A stretch of 64,000 bases of DNA from JBBECE01 sp964574935 (GTDB taxonomy: Bacteria; Pseudomonadota; Alphaproteobacteria; Rhizobiales; Devosiaceae). The DNA lies in NCBI GenBank assembly GCA_964574935.1, contig CAZNOZ010000014.1:1-64000 (forward strand). Direction: 5' to 3'. Position 1 is the stretch's first letter; each line of letters opens with the position of its first letter. The translations under genes were made by a program, and so were the position numbers. The notes below the pieces were generated by a model that worked only from the letters and a program-made list of their open reading frames with translations, ran no database searches and had not been told where the DNA came from. This document shows, piece by piece, positions 45,763 through 55,108 of the stretch.

Positions 45763-47067
45763 TTATTCGGCCGGATACCCTGCGCTGGTCAGCGTATCGA
45801 CCCACGTCGCCGTGAGCTTGTCCAGCGTCTCCTGAGCCGTGCCTTGTCCGTCCACCACGTAGGGGTAGAAGGTGTCTGCGGCCTCCGTCAGGAGTTCGGC
45901 GTACTCGGGCAGCGCCCAGAAGTCTCTCACCTTGAACATGGTCTGGTAGAAGGCTTCGTTGTACGGCGTTGCGTTGCGGAACTCCTCGCTCGACAGCAGG
46001 GCGGCGTTGCAGGCGTAGCCACCGAGCTCGGCCCAACGCTTCTGCGTGTCTTCCTTGACGAACCACTCAAGGAACTTCATCGACTCGTCGATGTTCTCGC
46101 CGTAGCTGATCACGGAGATGCCCTGACCGCCCAGGGCGGCGAAGTCGTCGCCACGCGGGCCCGGCGGGTTGGCGAAGAAGCCCATGTCACCGGCGTAGGG
46201 GTTGGTCGCCTCGTTCACGAGCGAGGGGAAGAACGCGAAGAAGTTCATCGCCATCGCGACCTGGCCCTGCGCCATCGCCGTGTTGGTCTCGGTGAAGAAC
46301 GCATTGCCCCAGCCCGGCGGGTTGAACGTGAAGAGCTTGCGATAGTCCTCGAGCGCTTCGACCGACTCGGGCGAATTGAGCTGGCCGCTCACCTTGTAGG
46401 TGTCATAGTCGCCGAACGAACCGCCGTAGGCGAACACGGAGTTCTCGACGCCCATGACAATCGCGTCGCCGGCGTTCATCGTGTAGATGGCGGCCCCATA
46501 CATATTGTCATCGGGCCGGTTGAAGAACTCGGCGATATCGATGAGCTGCTTGAACGTCTGCGGAACGCCGAGGTCGTAGCCGTACTTGGCCTTGAAGTTG
46601 GCCATCTCGGTCGGATCCTCGAACAGGTCCTTGCGATAGGCCCAGCCGACGGCGTCGCCCTCGAGCGGCACCGCCCAGTATTTGCCGCCATACTGGGAAT
46701 AGTACTGCATCGTCGCCGGGGCCATGACCTCGGTGAGGTTGTGCTCGGCCACGAAGTCGGTCAGTTCGACATAGTGGCCACCGGTGGAAGCGGCGCCGAG
46801 GAACTGGCTGTCGCCGACCACAAGATCGTACGCCGAGCCGTGAGCATTGAGTTCGGTGAACAGCTTGGTCTGGAAGTCCGGCCACGGGACCGTCTCGACG
46901 GTGACGGTGACACCGGTCTCGGCCTGGTAGTCGTTGACCAGCTCCTGCAGATAGTTGGCAGGGTCCCATTCCGCCCACAGTATCGTCAGCTCCTGCGCCT
47001 GGGCGCTGATACTGCCCAAGGCCAGCAAGCTGGTTCCGGCCAGAAGGCCGGCGATGGTTTTGTGCAT
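45763..47067 (-). CDS. Carbohydrate ABC importer solute-binding protein
   Basis: 434 residues, family 1 extracellular solute-binding protein. Signal peptide MHKTIAGLLAGTSLLALG ending at AQAQ; mature start ELTILWAEWDPANYLQEL. Other motifs: YDLVVGDSQFLG, YWAVPLEGDAVGWAYRKDLF, AMAMNFFAFFPSL. The start at 47067 follows GGGAGAG. First gene of the operon binding protein, permease 1, permease 2, small protein, ATPase 2, ATPase 1. The sugar or polyol ligand is unknown. Confidence 0.93.
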   Translation of the reverse strand: MHKTIAGLLAGTSLLALGSISAQAQELTILWAEWDPANYLQELVNDYQAETGVTVTVETVPWPDFQTKLFTELNAHGSAYDLVVGDSQFLGAASTGGHYVELTDFVAEHNLTEVMAPATMQYYSQYGGKYWAVPLEGDAVGWAYRKDLFEDPTEMANFKAKYGYDLGVPQTFKQLIDIAEFFNRPDDNMYGAAIYTMNAGDAIVMGVENSVFAYGGSFGDYDTYKVSGQLNSPESVEALEDYRKLFTFNPPGWGNAFFTETNTAMAQGQVAMAMNFFAFFPSLVNEATNPYAGDMGFFANPPGPRGDDFAALGGQGISVISYGENIDESMKFLEWFVKEDTQKRWAELGGYACNAALLSSEEFRNATPYNEAFYQTMFKVRDFWALPEYAELLTEAADTFYPYVVDGQGTAQETLDKLTATWVDTLTSAGYPAE

Positions 47068-47372
47068 CGTTTTCTCTCCCTTAGTGGATGACACCCGCTC
47101 GGGGCGAGCGCCGGTTACAGTCATGGTCGTTGCCTTGAGTTCAGGCCGGGCAGCCCTTCTCGACCGCCATCGGGTGCCTGAACCCGCCCTTGATGACTCG
47201 CTTCCTGGATTTCGCTTGTATTCCTCCCTCTCCGCTTGCCATCCGTTCTTGCGCCGGCTTCCCGGTGAAGCACTTCACCGGGACCTTGTCCCTTCCGGTC
47301 AAACGCGCCGGGATGGGGCGGCACAAAATCTTGCATTCTTATCGGTTCGTTTCCAGTCCCGCCCTCATCTCG
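47068..47372 (-). promoter_or_regulatory. 305-bp leader/promoter region of the ABC importer with a 22-bp palindrome
   Basis: Non-coding between the TetR stop and the binding-protein start. It holds a perfect palindrome at 47261-47282: CCCGGTGAAG, two bases, CTTCACCGGG. It lies about 90 bp after tetR and 190 bp before the importer. As RNA it could fold, but no T-run follows, so an operator or processing site is as likely as a terminator. No clear -35/-10 pair was found. Confidence 0.55.
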
Positions 47373-48044
47373 TCAGGATTCGCCGACGCGCCGATTTTCC
47401 GAACTCCACTCCACCGAACCGGCCTTGCCGCCAGCCCGCGCATCTCGCGCGGCGGCCTCGACAAGCGCCGACGCGGCCCATTGCGCGACATCCTGCGCCT
47501 CGCTGAACGACAGCCCCCAGATGTCCTCGAGAACGATCAGCATCTCGATGCCGAAGACCAGGGAAAGCGCCTGCGCCAGGCGCCGCTGCTGATCGCCCGA
47601 AAGCCTGCCCGCCAGCGGCGCCGTGGCCTCCTGCAATAGGTCCACCCGATGGCCGCGCGTGAACTGCGGTTCACCGCCGAGCGTTCCGGCCTGCCGTCTG
47701 GCCCATTGTTCCAGCGACAGCTTCAGCGCCGCCTTGAAGGTCGCCTTGAATTCCTCGATCCGCGGCATCGACGACGCCAGAAGGTCGGCGACCCGCGCCC
47801 GCGCATCGTCGTCGTCCGGCGTCCACTCGAGAATGGGTCCGAGCGCCTCGTCGACGACCGCGTGGATCAGTGCCGCTTCGCTCGGGAAATAGCGGTAGGC
47901 CGTCGCCCGCGACACGCCGGCGGCTTCCGCCACCTCGCTGACCGAAGGGGTTGCACCGGACTGCATCAGCTCGACCGCGGCCTCGAGCATGAGCCGGCGC
48001 GTGCGTGCCCGCGGTCCCTTTTCCACATCGCCTTCGGCCTTCAC
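47373..48044 (-). CDS. TetR-family regulator
   Basis: 223 residues from GTG 48044. N-terminal helix-turn-helix: RTRRLMLEAAVELMQ and VSEVAEAAGVSRATAYRYFPSE, cited by its core AAGVSRATAYRYF. The C-terminal helical ligand domain is unassigned. The frame runs up to 48140, but a TATCA/TGATA dyad at 48077-48089 suggests that region is promoter. It is upstream of the ABC importer on the same strand and divergent from the Tm-1-like operon; either could be its target. Confidence 0.88.
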   Translation of the reverse strand: MKAEGDVEKGPRARTRRLMLEAAVELMQSGATPSVSEVAEAAGVSRATAYRYFPSEAALIHAVVDEALGPILEWTPDDDDARARVADLLASSMPRIEEFKATFKAALKLSLEQWARRQAGTLGGEPQFTRGHRVDLLQEATAPLAGRLSGDQQRRLAQALSLVFGIEMLIVLEDIWGLSFSEAQDVAQWAASALVEAAARDARAGGKAGSVEWSSENRRVGES

Positions 48045-48076
48045 AGGTGACCCGTTTCGTTGACGTGAGACGCTGA

Positions 48077-48089
48077 TATCAATATGATA
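48077..48089. promoter_or_regulatory. Candidate TetR operator
   Basis: TATCA-ATA-TGATA, a 5-bp inverted repeat with a 3-bp centre in an AT-rich patch of the divergent promoter between tetR and the Tm-1-like gene. Short, so tentative. Confidence 0.4.
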
Positions 48090-48185
48090 CACGCATCTCA
48101 ATTCCGTGCAATACCTCGTTGAGGATTCGTTAACCATCAATCACAAGGCCTGAAAATCCGGGGCTCTGGCGGCAGGGGAGGCCAG

Positions 48186-49391
48186 ATGAACTACATCTTC
48201 GTGGCGGGCACCGCGGATACCAAGGGCGAGGAGCTGGACTTTCTTGCCGCCGGCGTGGCCGCTGCCGGCGGCCGCCCGCTCAAGATCGATGTCGGAACCC
48301 GCCAGCCCTCCATAGCCGTGGATGTGTCGGCGTCCGAAGTCGCCGCCGCACATCCCCAGGGCGCCAACGCGGTCCTGGCGGGTGACGATCGCGGCACGGC
48401 GGTGGCCGCCATGGCCGAAGCGTTTGCGCGCTACGTCGGCGGCCGGCCGGACGTCGCTGGCATTGTCGGCATCGGCGGTGGCGGCGGCACCGCGATCGTC
48501 ACCGCGGGCATGCGGGCGCTGCCGCTGGGCGTGCCCAAGCTGATGGTCTCGACAATGGCCTCGGGGGACGTCTCCGGCTATGTCGACATCTCCGACATCG
48601 TCATGATGCCGGCGATCACCGATTTGGCCGGCCTGAACCGGATCAGCCGCGCCGTGCTCGCGCGAGCCGCCCGGGCCATCGTCGCCATGGCGGCCGACTC
48701 GGGCCAGGAGACCCGGGCTTTGGCGCCGGTGGGGCTGACCATGTTCGGCGTCACCACGGCTTGCGTGACCGCCATCGCGGAACGACTGGCCGGCGAGGTC
48801 GAGCCGGTGATTTTTCATGCCACCGGCACCGGCGGGCGCACGATGGAAGCGCTCATCGACGCGCGGCAGCTGACCGGGGTCATCGACATCACCACCACCG
48901 AAATCGCCGATCACCTCGTCGGCGGCGTCCTCAGCGCCGGCCCCGACCGGCTCGGCGCCATTGCGCGCACGGGGGTGCCCTGGATCGGCTCTCTGGGGGC
49001 GCTCGACATGGTCAATTTCCAGGCCCCCGACACCGTGCCGGCGCAGTTTGCCGAGCGGCTCTTCTATCGCCACAATCCGAACGTGACGCTGATGCGCACC
49101 ACCGAGGCCGAGTGCGCGCTGATCGGCGAGTGGATCGCCAAAAAACTCAACGCCTGCGACGGCCCGGTCGTCCTGCTCGTGCCGGAAAACGGCGTCTCGG
49201 CGCTCGACATCGAGGGCGGGGCGTTCCACGATCCGGCGGCCGACGCGGCGCTCTTCGCGGCGCTGGAGGCGGCATTCGTCGTCACCGGCAGGCGCCGCAT
49301 CGAGCGCCTGCCGCTGCACATCAACGATCCGGCGTTCGCCGACGCCGCGATCGCCGCCTGGCACGAGATCGCGCCCGGGGAGGGGACATGA
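48186..49391 (+). CDS. Tm-1-like ATP-binding domain protein (UPF0261)
   Basis: 401 residues of the UPF0261 family: IFVAGTADTKGEELDFLA, GIVGIGGGGGTAIVTAGMRA, PKLMVSTMASGDVSGYVD, TMFGVTTACV, and HATGTGGRTMEALID. It is homologous to the N-terminal half of tomato Tm-1, which binds viral replicase. The bacterial function is unknown. The Gly-rich loops suggest nucleotide or phosphate binding. The stop overlaps the next start (ATGA). Confidence 0.9.
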   Translation: MNYIFVAGTADTKGEELDFLAAGVAAAGGRPLKIDVGTRQPSIAVDVSASEVAAAHPQGANAVLAGDDRGTAVAAMAEAFARYVGGRPDVAGIVGIGGGGGTAIVTAGMRALPLGVPKLMVSTMASGDVSGYVDISDIVMMPAITDLAGLNRISRAVLARAARAIVAMAADSGQETRALAPVGLTMFGVTTACVTAIAERLAGEVEPVIFHATGTGGRTMEALIDARQLTGVIDITTTEIADHLVGGVLSAGPDRLGAIARTGVPWIGSLGALDMVNFQAPDTVPAQFAERLFYRHNPNVTLMRTTEAECALIGEWIAKKLNACDGPVVLLVPENGVSALDIEGGAFHDPAADAALFAALEAAFVVTGRRRIERLPLHINDPAFADAAIAAWHEIAPGEGT

Positions 49392-50236
49392 CAGCCATCG
49401 CACGCGCCGACATCCTCGAGAAATTCCACGCCATGGTCGCCGCCGGCCAGCCGATCATCGGCGGCGGCGCCGGCACCGGGATTTCCGCCAAGTCGGAGGA
49501 GGCCGGCGGCATCGACCTGATCATCATCTACAATTCGGGACGCTACCGGATGGCGGGCCGCGGCTCGGCGGCGGGCCTGCTCGCCTATGGCAACGCCAAC
49601 GAAATCGTCACGGAAATGGCCGCCGAGGTGCTGCCGGTGGTCGCCCACACCCCGGTGCTGGCCGGCGTCAACGGCACCGACCCCTTCACCGACATGCCGC
49701 GCTTCCTCGCCGAGCTCAAGGCGATGGGCTTCTCCGGCGTACAGAACTTCCCAACCATCGGGCTTTTCGACGGCCGCATGCGACTGAGCTTCGAGGAGAC
49801 CGGGATGGGCTACGCCCTCGAGGTCGAGATGATCCGCGCCGCCCGCGGGCTCGACCTGCTGACCACCCCTTATGTCTTCGACCCCGACGAGGCCCGCGCC
49901 ATGACCGAGGCCGGCGCCGACATCGTCGTCGCCCATATGGGGGTGACGACCGGCGGCGCCATCGGCGCCACCGGCGCCAAATCCCTCGACGAATGCGTGG
50001 GCGAGGTCGCCGCCATCGCCGAGGCGGCGACGGCCGTCCGCGACGACGTGATCGTGCTGTGCCATGGCGGGCCGATTTCGCTGCCCGCCGACGCCCGGCA
50101 CATCATGGCCAACGTGCCCGGCTGCCACGGCTTTTACGGCGCCAGCTCCATGGAACGATTGCCCGTCGAGCAGGCGATCAAGGCCCGGGTCGAGGAATTC
50201 AAGGCGATGACGCGCGCCGCGCCGTCGGGAGCCTGA
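49388..50236 (+). CDS. Phosphoenolpyruvate hydrolase-like TIM barrel (Tm-1 C-terminal half homologue)
   Basis: 282 residues: PIIGGGAGTGISAKSEEAGG, IIIYNSGRYRMAGRGSAAGL, PVLAGVNGTDPFTDM, GFSGVQNFPTIGLFDG, MGVTTGGAIGATGAKSLDE and GCHGFYGASSMERLPVE. It belongs to the PEP hydrolase-like TIM-barrel family that is fused after UPF0261 in plant and fungal Tm-1 proteins. The reaction is not established for most members. Translationally coupled to the UPF0261 gene. Confidence 0.88.
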   Translation: MTAIARADILEKFHAMVAAGQPIIGGGAGTGISAKSEEAGGIDLIIIYNSGRYRMAGRGSAAGLLAYGNANEIVTEMAAEVLPVVAHTPVLAGVNGTDPFTDMPRFLAELKAMGFSGVQNFPTIGLFDGRMRLSFEETGMGYALEVEMIRAARGLDLLTTPYVFDPDEARAMTEAGADIVVAHMGVTTGGAIGATGAKSLDECVGEVAAIAEAATAVRDDVIVLCHGGPISLPADARHIMANVPGCHGFYGASSMERLPVEQAIKARVEEFKAMTRAAPSGA

Positions 50237-50256
50237 CGCCCAAACGCCACCGCCTG

Positions 50257-51738
50257 TTATCCGCCCTTCGCCACCACCTGCGTGATCGTCGCCATCGCGC
50301 CGATCTCGAATAGCGAGGTGAGGTGCGCGGTGACCGTCGCCGCGAAATCCGCGTTCCGCGCCAGGTCGTCGCCGAACACCTCGCGCACCCCGAGATACCC
50401 TTCGGCCAGCGCCGCCGCGTCGCCTTTGGTCTCGCCGTAAATGCCCGCCAGTCGTGCCGCCAGCGGGTCGCGCACGTCGATCGGTTGCCCCCGCTCGTCG
50501 ATGCCGGCGACGTAGCGCATCCACCCGGCGACCCCCAGCGCCAGGCGCGTGGAAGGGGCGCCAACGGCGATCCGGTCCCGGATCGTGCCGAGCAGGCGCT
50601 GCGGCAGCTTTTGCGAACCGTCCATCGCGATCTGCCAGGTTCGGTGCCTGAGCGCCGGATTGGCGAACCGCTCGAGCAGCGCGTCGCGGTAGGCACCCAG
50701 ATCGACACCCGGCACATCGAGCGTCGGGGCGATCTCCTCTGTCATCATCTCCCCGATGAGGGCGCCGAGACCGGGTTCGGAAATCGCCTCGGCCACCGTC
50801 TCGTGGCCGCTGAGATACCCCAGATACGCCAGCGTCGAGTGCGCGCCGTTGAGCATCCGGAGTTTCATCAGCTCGAAGGGCGCCACGTCCGCGACCATCT
50901 CGACGCCGACCTCTTCGAGGCGCGGCCGGCCGGCCGGGAAGTGGTCCTCGACCACCCATTGCGTGAAGGGCTCGGTGACCACCGGCCAGGCATCCTCGAC
51001 CCCGAGCGCCGCCGCCACCGCCGCCCGGTCGGCGTCGGTCGTCGCCGGCACGATCCGGTCGACCATTGTCGAGGGGAACGCCACCTCGGCCTCGATCCAC
51101 TCGCCGAGCGCCGGGTCCATGAGCCGCGCCAGCGCCACCACGATCTGGCGCGCGGTTTTGCCGTTCGCCGGCAGGTTGTCGCAGCTCACGACCGTGAAGG
51201 GGGCTCGTCCCTCTTCCCGCCGCGCCGCCAGCGCCGCCACCAGAAGCCCCGGGGCCGACACCGGCGCCGCCGGATCGCTGAGGTCATGGACGATGTCGGG
51301 ATGGGCGGGGTCGAGCTCGCCGGTCGCCGGGTCGTGGCAATATCCCTTTTCGGTGACGGTCAGCGTCACGATCCGGGTCGCGGCGGCGGTCAGCGCCGCC
51401 ATCAGCGCGGCGCGCTCTTCCGTGGCCACCAGAACCCGGCTGAGCGATCCGATCACCCGCGGCCGGTCGCCCTCGGCGCCACGCACAAGAACCGTATAGA
51501 GCCCGTCCTGGGGGGCGAGCGCGTCGCGGGTCGCCGGCCGTTTGAGGCTGGCTCCGACGATCCCCCAGGTCGGATCGTCCGCCAGAATGTCGTCGAGGTA
51601 GACCGCCTGGTGCGCCCGATGGAAGGCGCCGACCCCCAGATGCACGATCCCGGCGGTGACCGCGGCCCGGTCGTAGGCCGGCACCTGAACTGCTTTCGGC
51701 AGGCCGTCGAGCCTGGCGTCGCAAAGCCGCCCGCTCAC
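50257..51738 (-). CDS. uxuB: D-fructuronate reductase / mannitol dehydrogenase family (UxuB)
   Basis: 493 residues, long-chain polyol dehydrogenase. IVHLGVGAFHRAHQAVY is the N-terminal NAD fold, with VTLTVTEKGYCHD, VVSCDNLPANGK and the catalytic Lys segment FELMKLRMLNGAHSTLAYLG. Predicted reaction: D-fructuronate + NADH to D-mannonate. The start is GTG 51738, overlapping the UxaC stop (GTGA). Mannitol dehydrogenase is the alternative, but the coupling to uxaC favours UxuB. Confidence 0.91.
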   Translation of the reverse strand: MSGRLCDARLDGLPKAVQVPAYDRAAVTAGIVHLGVGAFHRAHQAVYLDDILADDPTWGIVGASLKRPATRDALAPQDGLYTVLVRGAEGDRPRVIGSLSRVLVATEERAALMAALTAAATRIVTLTVTEKGYCHDPATGELDPAHPDIVHDLSDPAAPVSAPGLLVAALAARREEGRAPFTVVSCDNLPANGKTARQIVVALARLMDPALGEWIEAEVAFPSTMVDRIVPATTDADRAAVAAALGVEDAWPVVTEPFTQWVVEDHFPAGRPRLEEVGVEMVADVAPFELMKLRMLNGAHSTLAYLGYLSGHETVAEAISEPGLGALIGEMMTEEIAPTLDVPGVDLGAYRDALLERFANPALRHRTWQIAMDGSQKLPQRLLGTIRDRIAVGAPSTRLALGVAGWMRYVAGIDERGQPIDVRDPLAARLAGIYGETKGDAAALAEGYLGVREVFGDDLARNADFAATVTAHLTSLFEIGAMATITQVVAKGG

Positions 51739-53138
51739 AGCCTGTAGGCCCGCTTGACCAGGCCGTAGGCGAGCTCGTGCGCCAGCTCCTGCGCCTCCTC
51801 CTCGCGCAGCCGGTGTTCGGCGACCAGCCGCGCCAGGAACGAGCAGTCGATCCTCCGGGCGACGTCGTGCCGCGCCGGGATCGAGGGGAAGGCGCGGGTG
51901 TCGTCGTTGAAGCCGACCGTGTTGTAGAAACCGGCCGTTTCCACCGCCAGCTCGCGAAACCGCCGCATCCCCTCTGGGCTGTCATGGAACCACCAGGGCG
52001 GCCCGAGTTTCAGGCACGGATAGACACCGGCCAGCGGCGCCAGCTCCCGCGAGATGCTGCTCTCGTCGAGCATGAACACGATCACCGTCAGCTCCGGCTC
52101 CAGCCCCACCGCCTCGAGCAGCGGCCTGAGCGCGCCGACATAGTCGGTGCGGGTGGGAATGTCGAACCCCATGTCGCGCCCGAACCGCTCGAAGATGGCG
52201 CCCGAGTGATTGCGACAGGCGCCCGGGTGGATCTGCATCACCAACCCGTCCTCGAGGCTCATCTTCGCCATCTCGGTCAGCATCTGGGCCCGGAACAGCG
52301 CCCGCTGGACCGCGTCCGCGGTGCCGGCGCGCACGGTGTCGAACAGCGAAGCGGCCTCCGCCGGGGTGAGGTTGGCGGTCTCGGCGCTCGGGTGCCCGTG
52401 ATCGGTGGAGGTCGCCCCAAAGGTCTTGAAGAAGCCCCGCCGCGTCCGGTGCGCGTCGAGATACCCCTCCCACGTTCCGGTGTCGCACCCGGAAATCTCC
52501 CCGAAAGCGTCGAGATTGGCCGCAAACCCCTCGAAATCCGGGTCGACGACGTTGTCGGGCCGATAGGCGGTGATGACCCGTCCGCCCCATTCGGATTCGC
52601 GGATCTTGCGGTGCTGGTCGAGTGGGTCGAGCGGGCTTTCGGTGGTCGCGATGACTTCGAGATTGAACCGCTCGAACAGCGCCCGGGGCCGGTATTCGTC
52701 GCGCTCCAGGCACGCTGCAATGCGATCGTAGGCGTCGTCTGCCGTCGCCGCGGTCAGCGGTTCGGTAATCCCGAACAGCGCCTCGAAAGTGTTGTCGAGC
52801 CACATCCGCGTCGGGGTGCCCCGGAAGAGGTGGTAGTTGTCGGCGAACACCCGCCAGATCGCTCGCCCGTCGGTTTCAGCCCCGCTGCCGTCGCGGGGCA
52901 TCACCCCCATACGTTCGAGCGGCACCCCCTGCGAATAGAGCATCCGGAAGACATAGTGGTCGGGCACGATCAAGAGGCGCGCCGGGTCGGGGAAGGGTTC
53001 GTTGTCGGCATACCAGGCGGGGTCGGTATGCCCGTGCGGGCTAATGAGCGGCAGCTCGCGGACCGTCTCGTAGAGCGCCCGCGCGATGCCCCTGGTGCCG
53101 GGATCGGCGGGAAAGAGGCGATCAGGGTGGTTCAACAT
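51735..53138 (-). CDS. uxaC: Glucuronate isomerase
   Basis: 467 residues, matching the length of E. coli UxaC. LPLISPHGHTDPAWYADN holds the N-terminal metal His-x-His; TTESPLDPLDQHRKI, LVMQIHPGACRNHS, TVIVFMLDESS and KLGPPWWFHDSPEGMRRF follow. Reaction: D-glucuronate to D-fructuronate (or galacturonate to tagaturonate). The start at 53138 follows GGGAGGCG. Operon with uxuB; divergent from kdgK. Confidence 0.94.
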   Translation of the reverse strand: MLNHPDRLFPADPGTRGIARALYETVRELPLISPHGHTDPAWYADNEPFPDPARLLIVPDHYVFRMLYSQGVPLERMGVMPRDGSGAETDGRAIWRVFADNYHLFRGTPTRMWLDNTFEALFGITEPLTAATADDAYDRIAACLERDEYRPRALFERFNLEVIATTESPLDPLDQHRKIRESEWGGRVITAYRPDNVVDPDFEGFAANLDAFGEISGCDTGTWEGYLDAHRTRRGFFKTFGATSTDHGHPSAETANLTPAEAASLFDTVRAGTADAVQRALFRAQMLTEMAKMSLEDGLVMQIHPGACRNHSGAIFERFGRDMGFDIPTRTDYVGALRPLLEAVGLEPELTVIVFMLDESSISRELAPLAGVYPCLKLGPPWWFHDSPEGMRRFRELAVETAGFYNTVGFNDDTRAFPSIPARHDVARRIDCSFLARLVAEHRLREEEAQELAHELAYGLVKRAYRL

Positions 53139-53325
53139 GTTGACGATCGCCTCCCGGAACAAACCGTCCCCTTGCGGCGGTTGGTGCTCGGAGCATACAA
53201 CTCTAGCCACCCGTTCGGCCGTCGCGCCGGCGCCCCGGGGGACGGCGCAGCGAACCGAGTTTGGCGCGCCATAGCAACCCCCTAACCGGCGCCGGCACCG
53301 ATATTCCCAGAAGAGTTGTTGAGCC

Positions 53326-54426
53326 ATGAGCGCATTGGAATTGAGACCCGCCTCCGAGTGCCGCTTCGACGCGGTGAGCCTTGGAGAAGTCATGCTCAGG
53401 CTCGACCCCGGCGAGGGACGCATCCGTACCGCCCGCCAGTTCCGGGCCTGGGAGGGGGGCGGCGAATACAACGTCACGCGCGGTTTGAGGCGCTGTTTCT
53501 CCCTCAGCACCGCGGTCGTGACCGCCTTCGCGCAGAACGAAATCGGCCTCTTGCTCGAGGATCTGATCCTGCAGGGGGGCGTCGATACCTCGCTCATCAA
53601 ATGGGTGCCCTATGACGGCATCGGCCGCTCGGTACGCAACGGGCTGAACTTCACCGAGCGCGGCTTCGGCGTCCGCGGCGCGGTGGGCTGCTCGGACCGG
53701 GGCAACACCGCCGCCATGCAGCTCAAACCCGGCGACATCGACTGGGAGCTGATTTTCGGGACCATGGGGGTGAGATGGTTCCATACCGGCGGTATTTTCG
53801 CGGCGCTCTCGGAGACCACCGGGGCGCTGGTCATCGAGGCCGCCAGGGCGGCCAAGGCGCACGGCACCATCGTCTCCTACGACCTCAACTATCGCCCCTC
53901 GCTGTGGAAGGGGATCGGCGGCGTCGAAAGGTGCCAGGAGGTCAACCGCGAGATCGCCCACCATGTCGATGTCATGCTCGGCAACGAAGAGGACTTCACC
54001 GCCTGCCTCGGCTACGAGGTCGAAGGGGTCGACGAGTCGCTGACCAAGCTGGAGGCGGGCGCCTTCCGCTCGATGATCGAACGCGTCGTTGCCGACTACC
54101 CGAACTTCAAGGCCACCGCGACGACCCTGCGCACCGTCAGGTCCGCCACCGTCAACGACTGGGGGGCCATCTGCTGGGCGGACGGCGAATTCCATTCCGC
54201 CACCCACCGCGACAATCTCGAGATCCTCGACCGGGTCGGCGGCGGCGACAGCTTCGCGTCGGGCTTCATTTACGGGATGATGGAATTCGGCGATCCCCGG
54301 CAGGCGGTCGAGTACGGCGCCGCGCACGGGGCGCTGGCGATGACGACCCCCGGGGACACCACCATGGCGTCCCTCGCCGAGGTCGAGAAACTGGTCGGCG
54401 GCGGCGGCGCCCGGGTCGACCGCTAG
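53326..54426 (+). CDS. kdgK: PfkB-family 2-keto-3-deoxygluconate kinase
   Basis: 366 residues, ribokinase fold. FDAVSLGEVMLRLDPGEGR at the N-terminus, VSYDLNYRPSLWKG, VMLGNEEDF and the catalytic signature LDRVGGGDSFASGFIYGMM with Asp as base. Predicted reaction: KDG + ATP to KDPG. It is directly upstream of KDPG aldolase. Longer than E. coli KdgK (309), in line with the alphaproteobacterial sugar kinase subgroup. Confidence 0.88.
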   Translation: MSALELRPASECRFDAVSLGEVMLRLDPGEGRIRTARQFRAWEGGGEYNVTRGLRRCFSLSTAVVTAFAQNEIGLLLEDLILQGGVDTSLIKWVPYDGIGRSVRNGLNFTERGFGVRGAVGCSDRGNTAAMQLKPGDIDWELIFGTMGVRWFHTGGIFAALSETTGALVIEAARAAKAHGTIVSYDLNYRPSLWKGIGGVERCQEVNREIAHHVDVMLGNEEDFTACLGYEVEGVDESLTKLEAGAFRSMIERVVADYPNFKATATTLRTVRSATVNDWGAICWADGEFHSATHRDNLEILDRVGGGDSFASGFIYGMMEFGDPRQAVEYGAAHGALAMTTPGDTTMASLAEVEKLVGGGGARVDR

Positions 54427-54449
54427 GGAAAACGGGAGGACAGCCACAT

Positions 54450-55073
54450 ATGCGCGACGAGCTTGCCAAACGCCCGCTCATTCCGGTGATCGTCATCGAC
54501 GACGCGGCAAACGCCGAGCCGCTGGCCGAGGCGCTGCTCGAAGGCGGCATCGACGTCATCGAAATCACCTTCCGCACCGCCGCCGCCGCGGACGCGATCG
54601 CGGCCATCGCCAGATCGTTCCCGCAAATGCTGCTCGGCGCCGGCACCGTGGTCACCAAAGAGCAGGTGCGCCGGGCCCTCGACGCCGGGGCGCAATTCGG
54701 CGTGGCGCCCGGGCTCAATCCCGAGACGGTCAAGTCGTTCCAGGCGGCCGACAGGTTCTTCATGCCGGGGGTGATGACGCCGACCGAGATCGAGCAGGGG
54801 CTGGCGCTGGGGTGCGACCTGATGAAGTTCTTCCCCGCCGAGCAGGCCGGCGGCGCCAGGTTCCTCAAGGCGCTGGCCGGCCCCTACGCCAGCCAGGGGG
54901 TCAGGTTCTGCCCCACCGGCGGCATCGGGCCGGACAACGTCAACGACTACCTCTCGCTCGACATCGTCTTTTCGGTCGGCGGCTCCTGGGTGGCGACCGG
55001 CAAGCAGGTCGCCGCGAAGGACTGGGCCACCATCACCGCGCAGGCGAAACAGGCGATGGCGCAACTCGCCTGA
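54450..55073 (+). CDS. eda: KDPG aldolase
   Basis: 207 residues. PLIPVIVIDDAANAEPLAEA, the active-site Glu in DVIEITFRT, LLGAGTVVTKEQ, and the Schiff-base Lys in CDLMKFFPAEQAGG. CPTGGI binds phosphate. Reaction: KDPG to pyruvate + glyceraldehyde-3-phosphate. It starts 23 nt after kdgK with GGGAGGA before it. Confidence 0.93.
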   Translation: MRDELAKRPLIPVIVIDDAANAEPLAEALLEGGIDVIEITFRTAAAADAIAAIARSFPQMLLGAGTVVTKEQVRRALDAGAQFGVAPGLNPETVKSFQAADRFFMPGVMTPTEIEQGLALGCDLMKFFPAEQAGGARFLKALAGPYASQGVRFCPTGGIGPDNVNDYLSLDIVFSVGGSWVATGKQVAAKDWATITAQAKQAMAQLA

Positions 55074-55108
55074 ATTCGTCGCGCCGCCGGGCTGCCCCGT
55101 CAGTCGGG

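Noticed and set aside
47121..47336. 71-codon frame in the leader of the ABC importer
   Set aside because: Charged low-complexity translation without ribosome site; the palindrome lies inside it.
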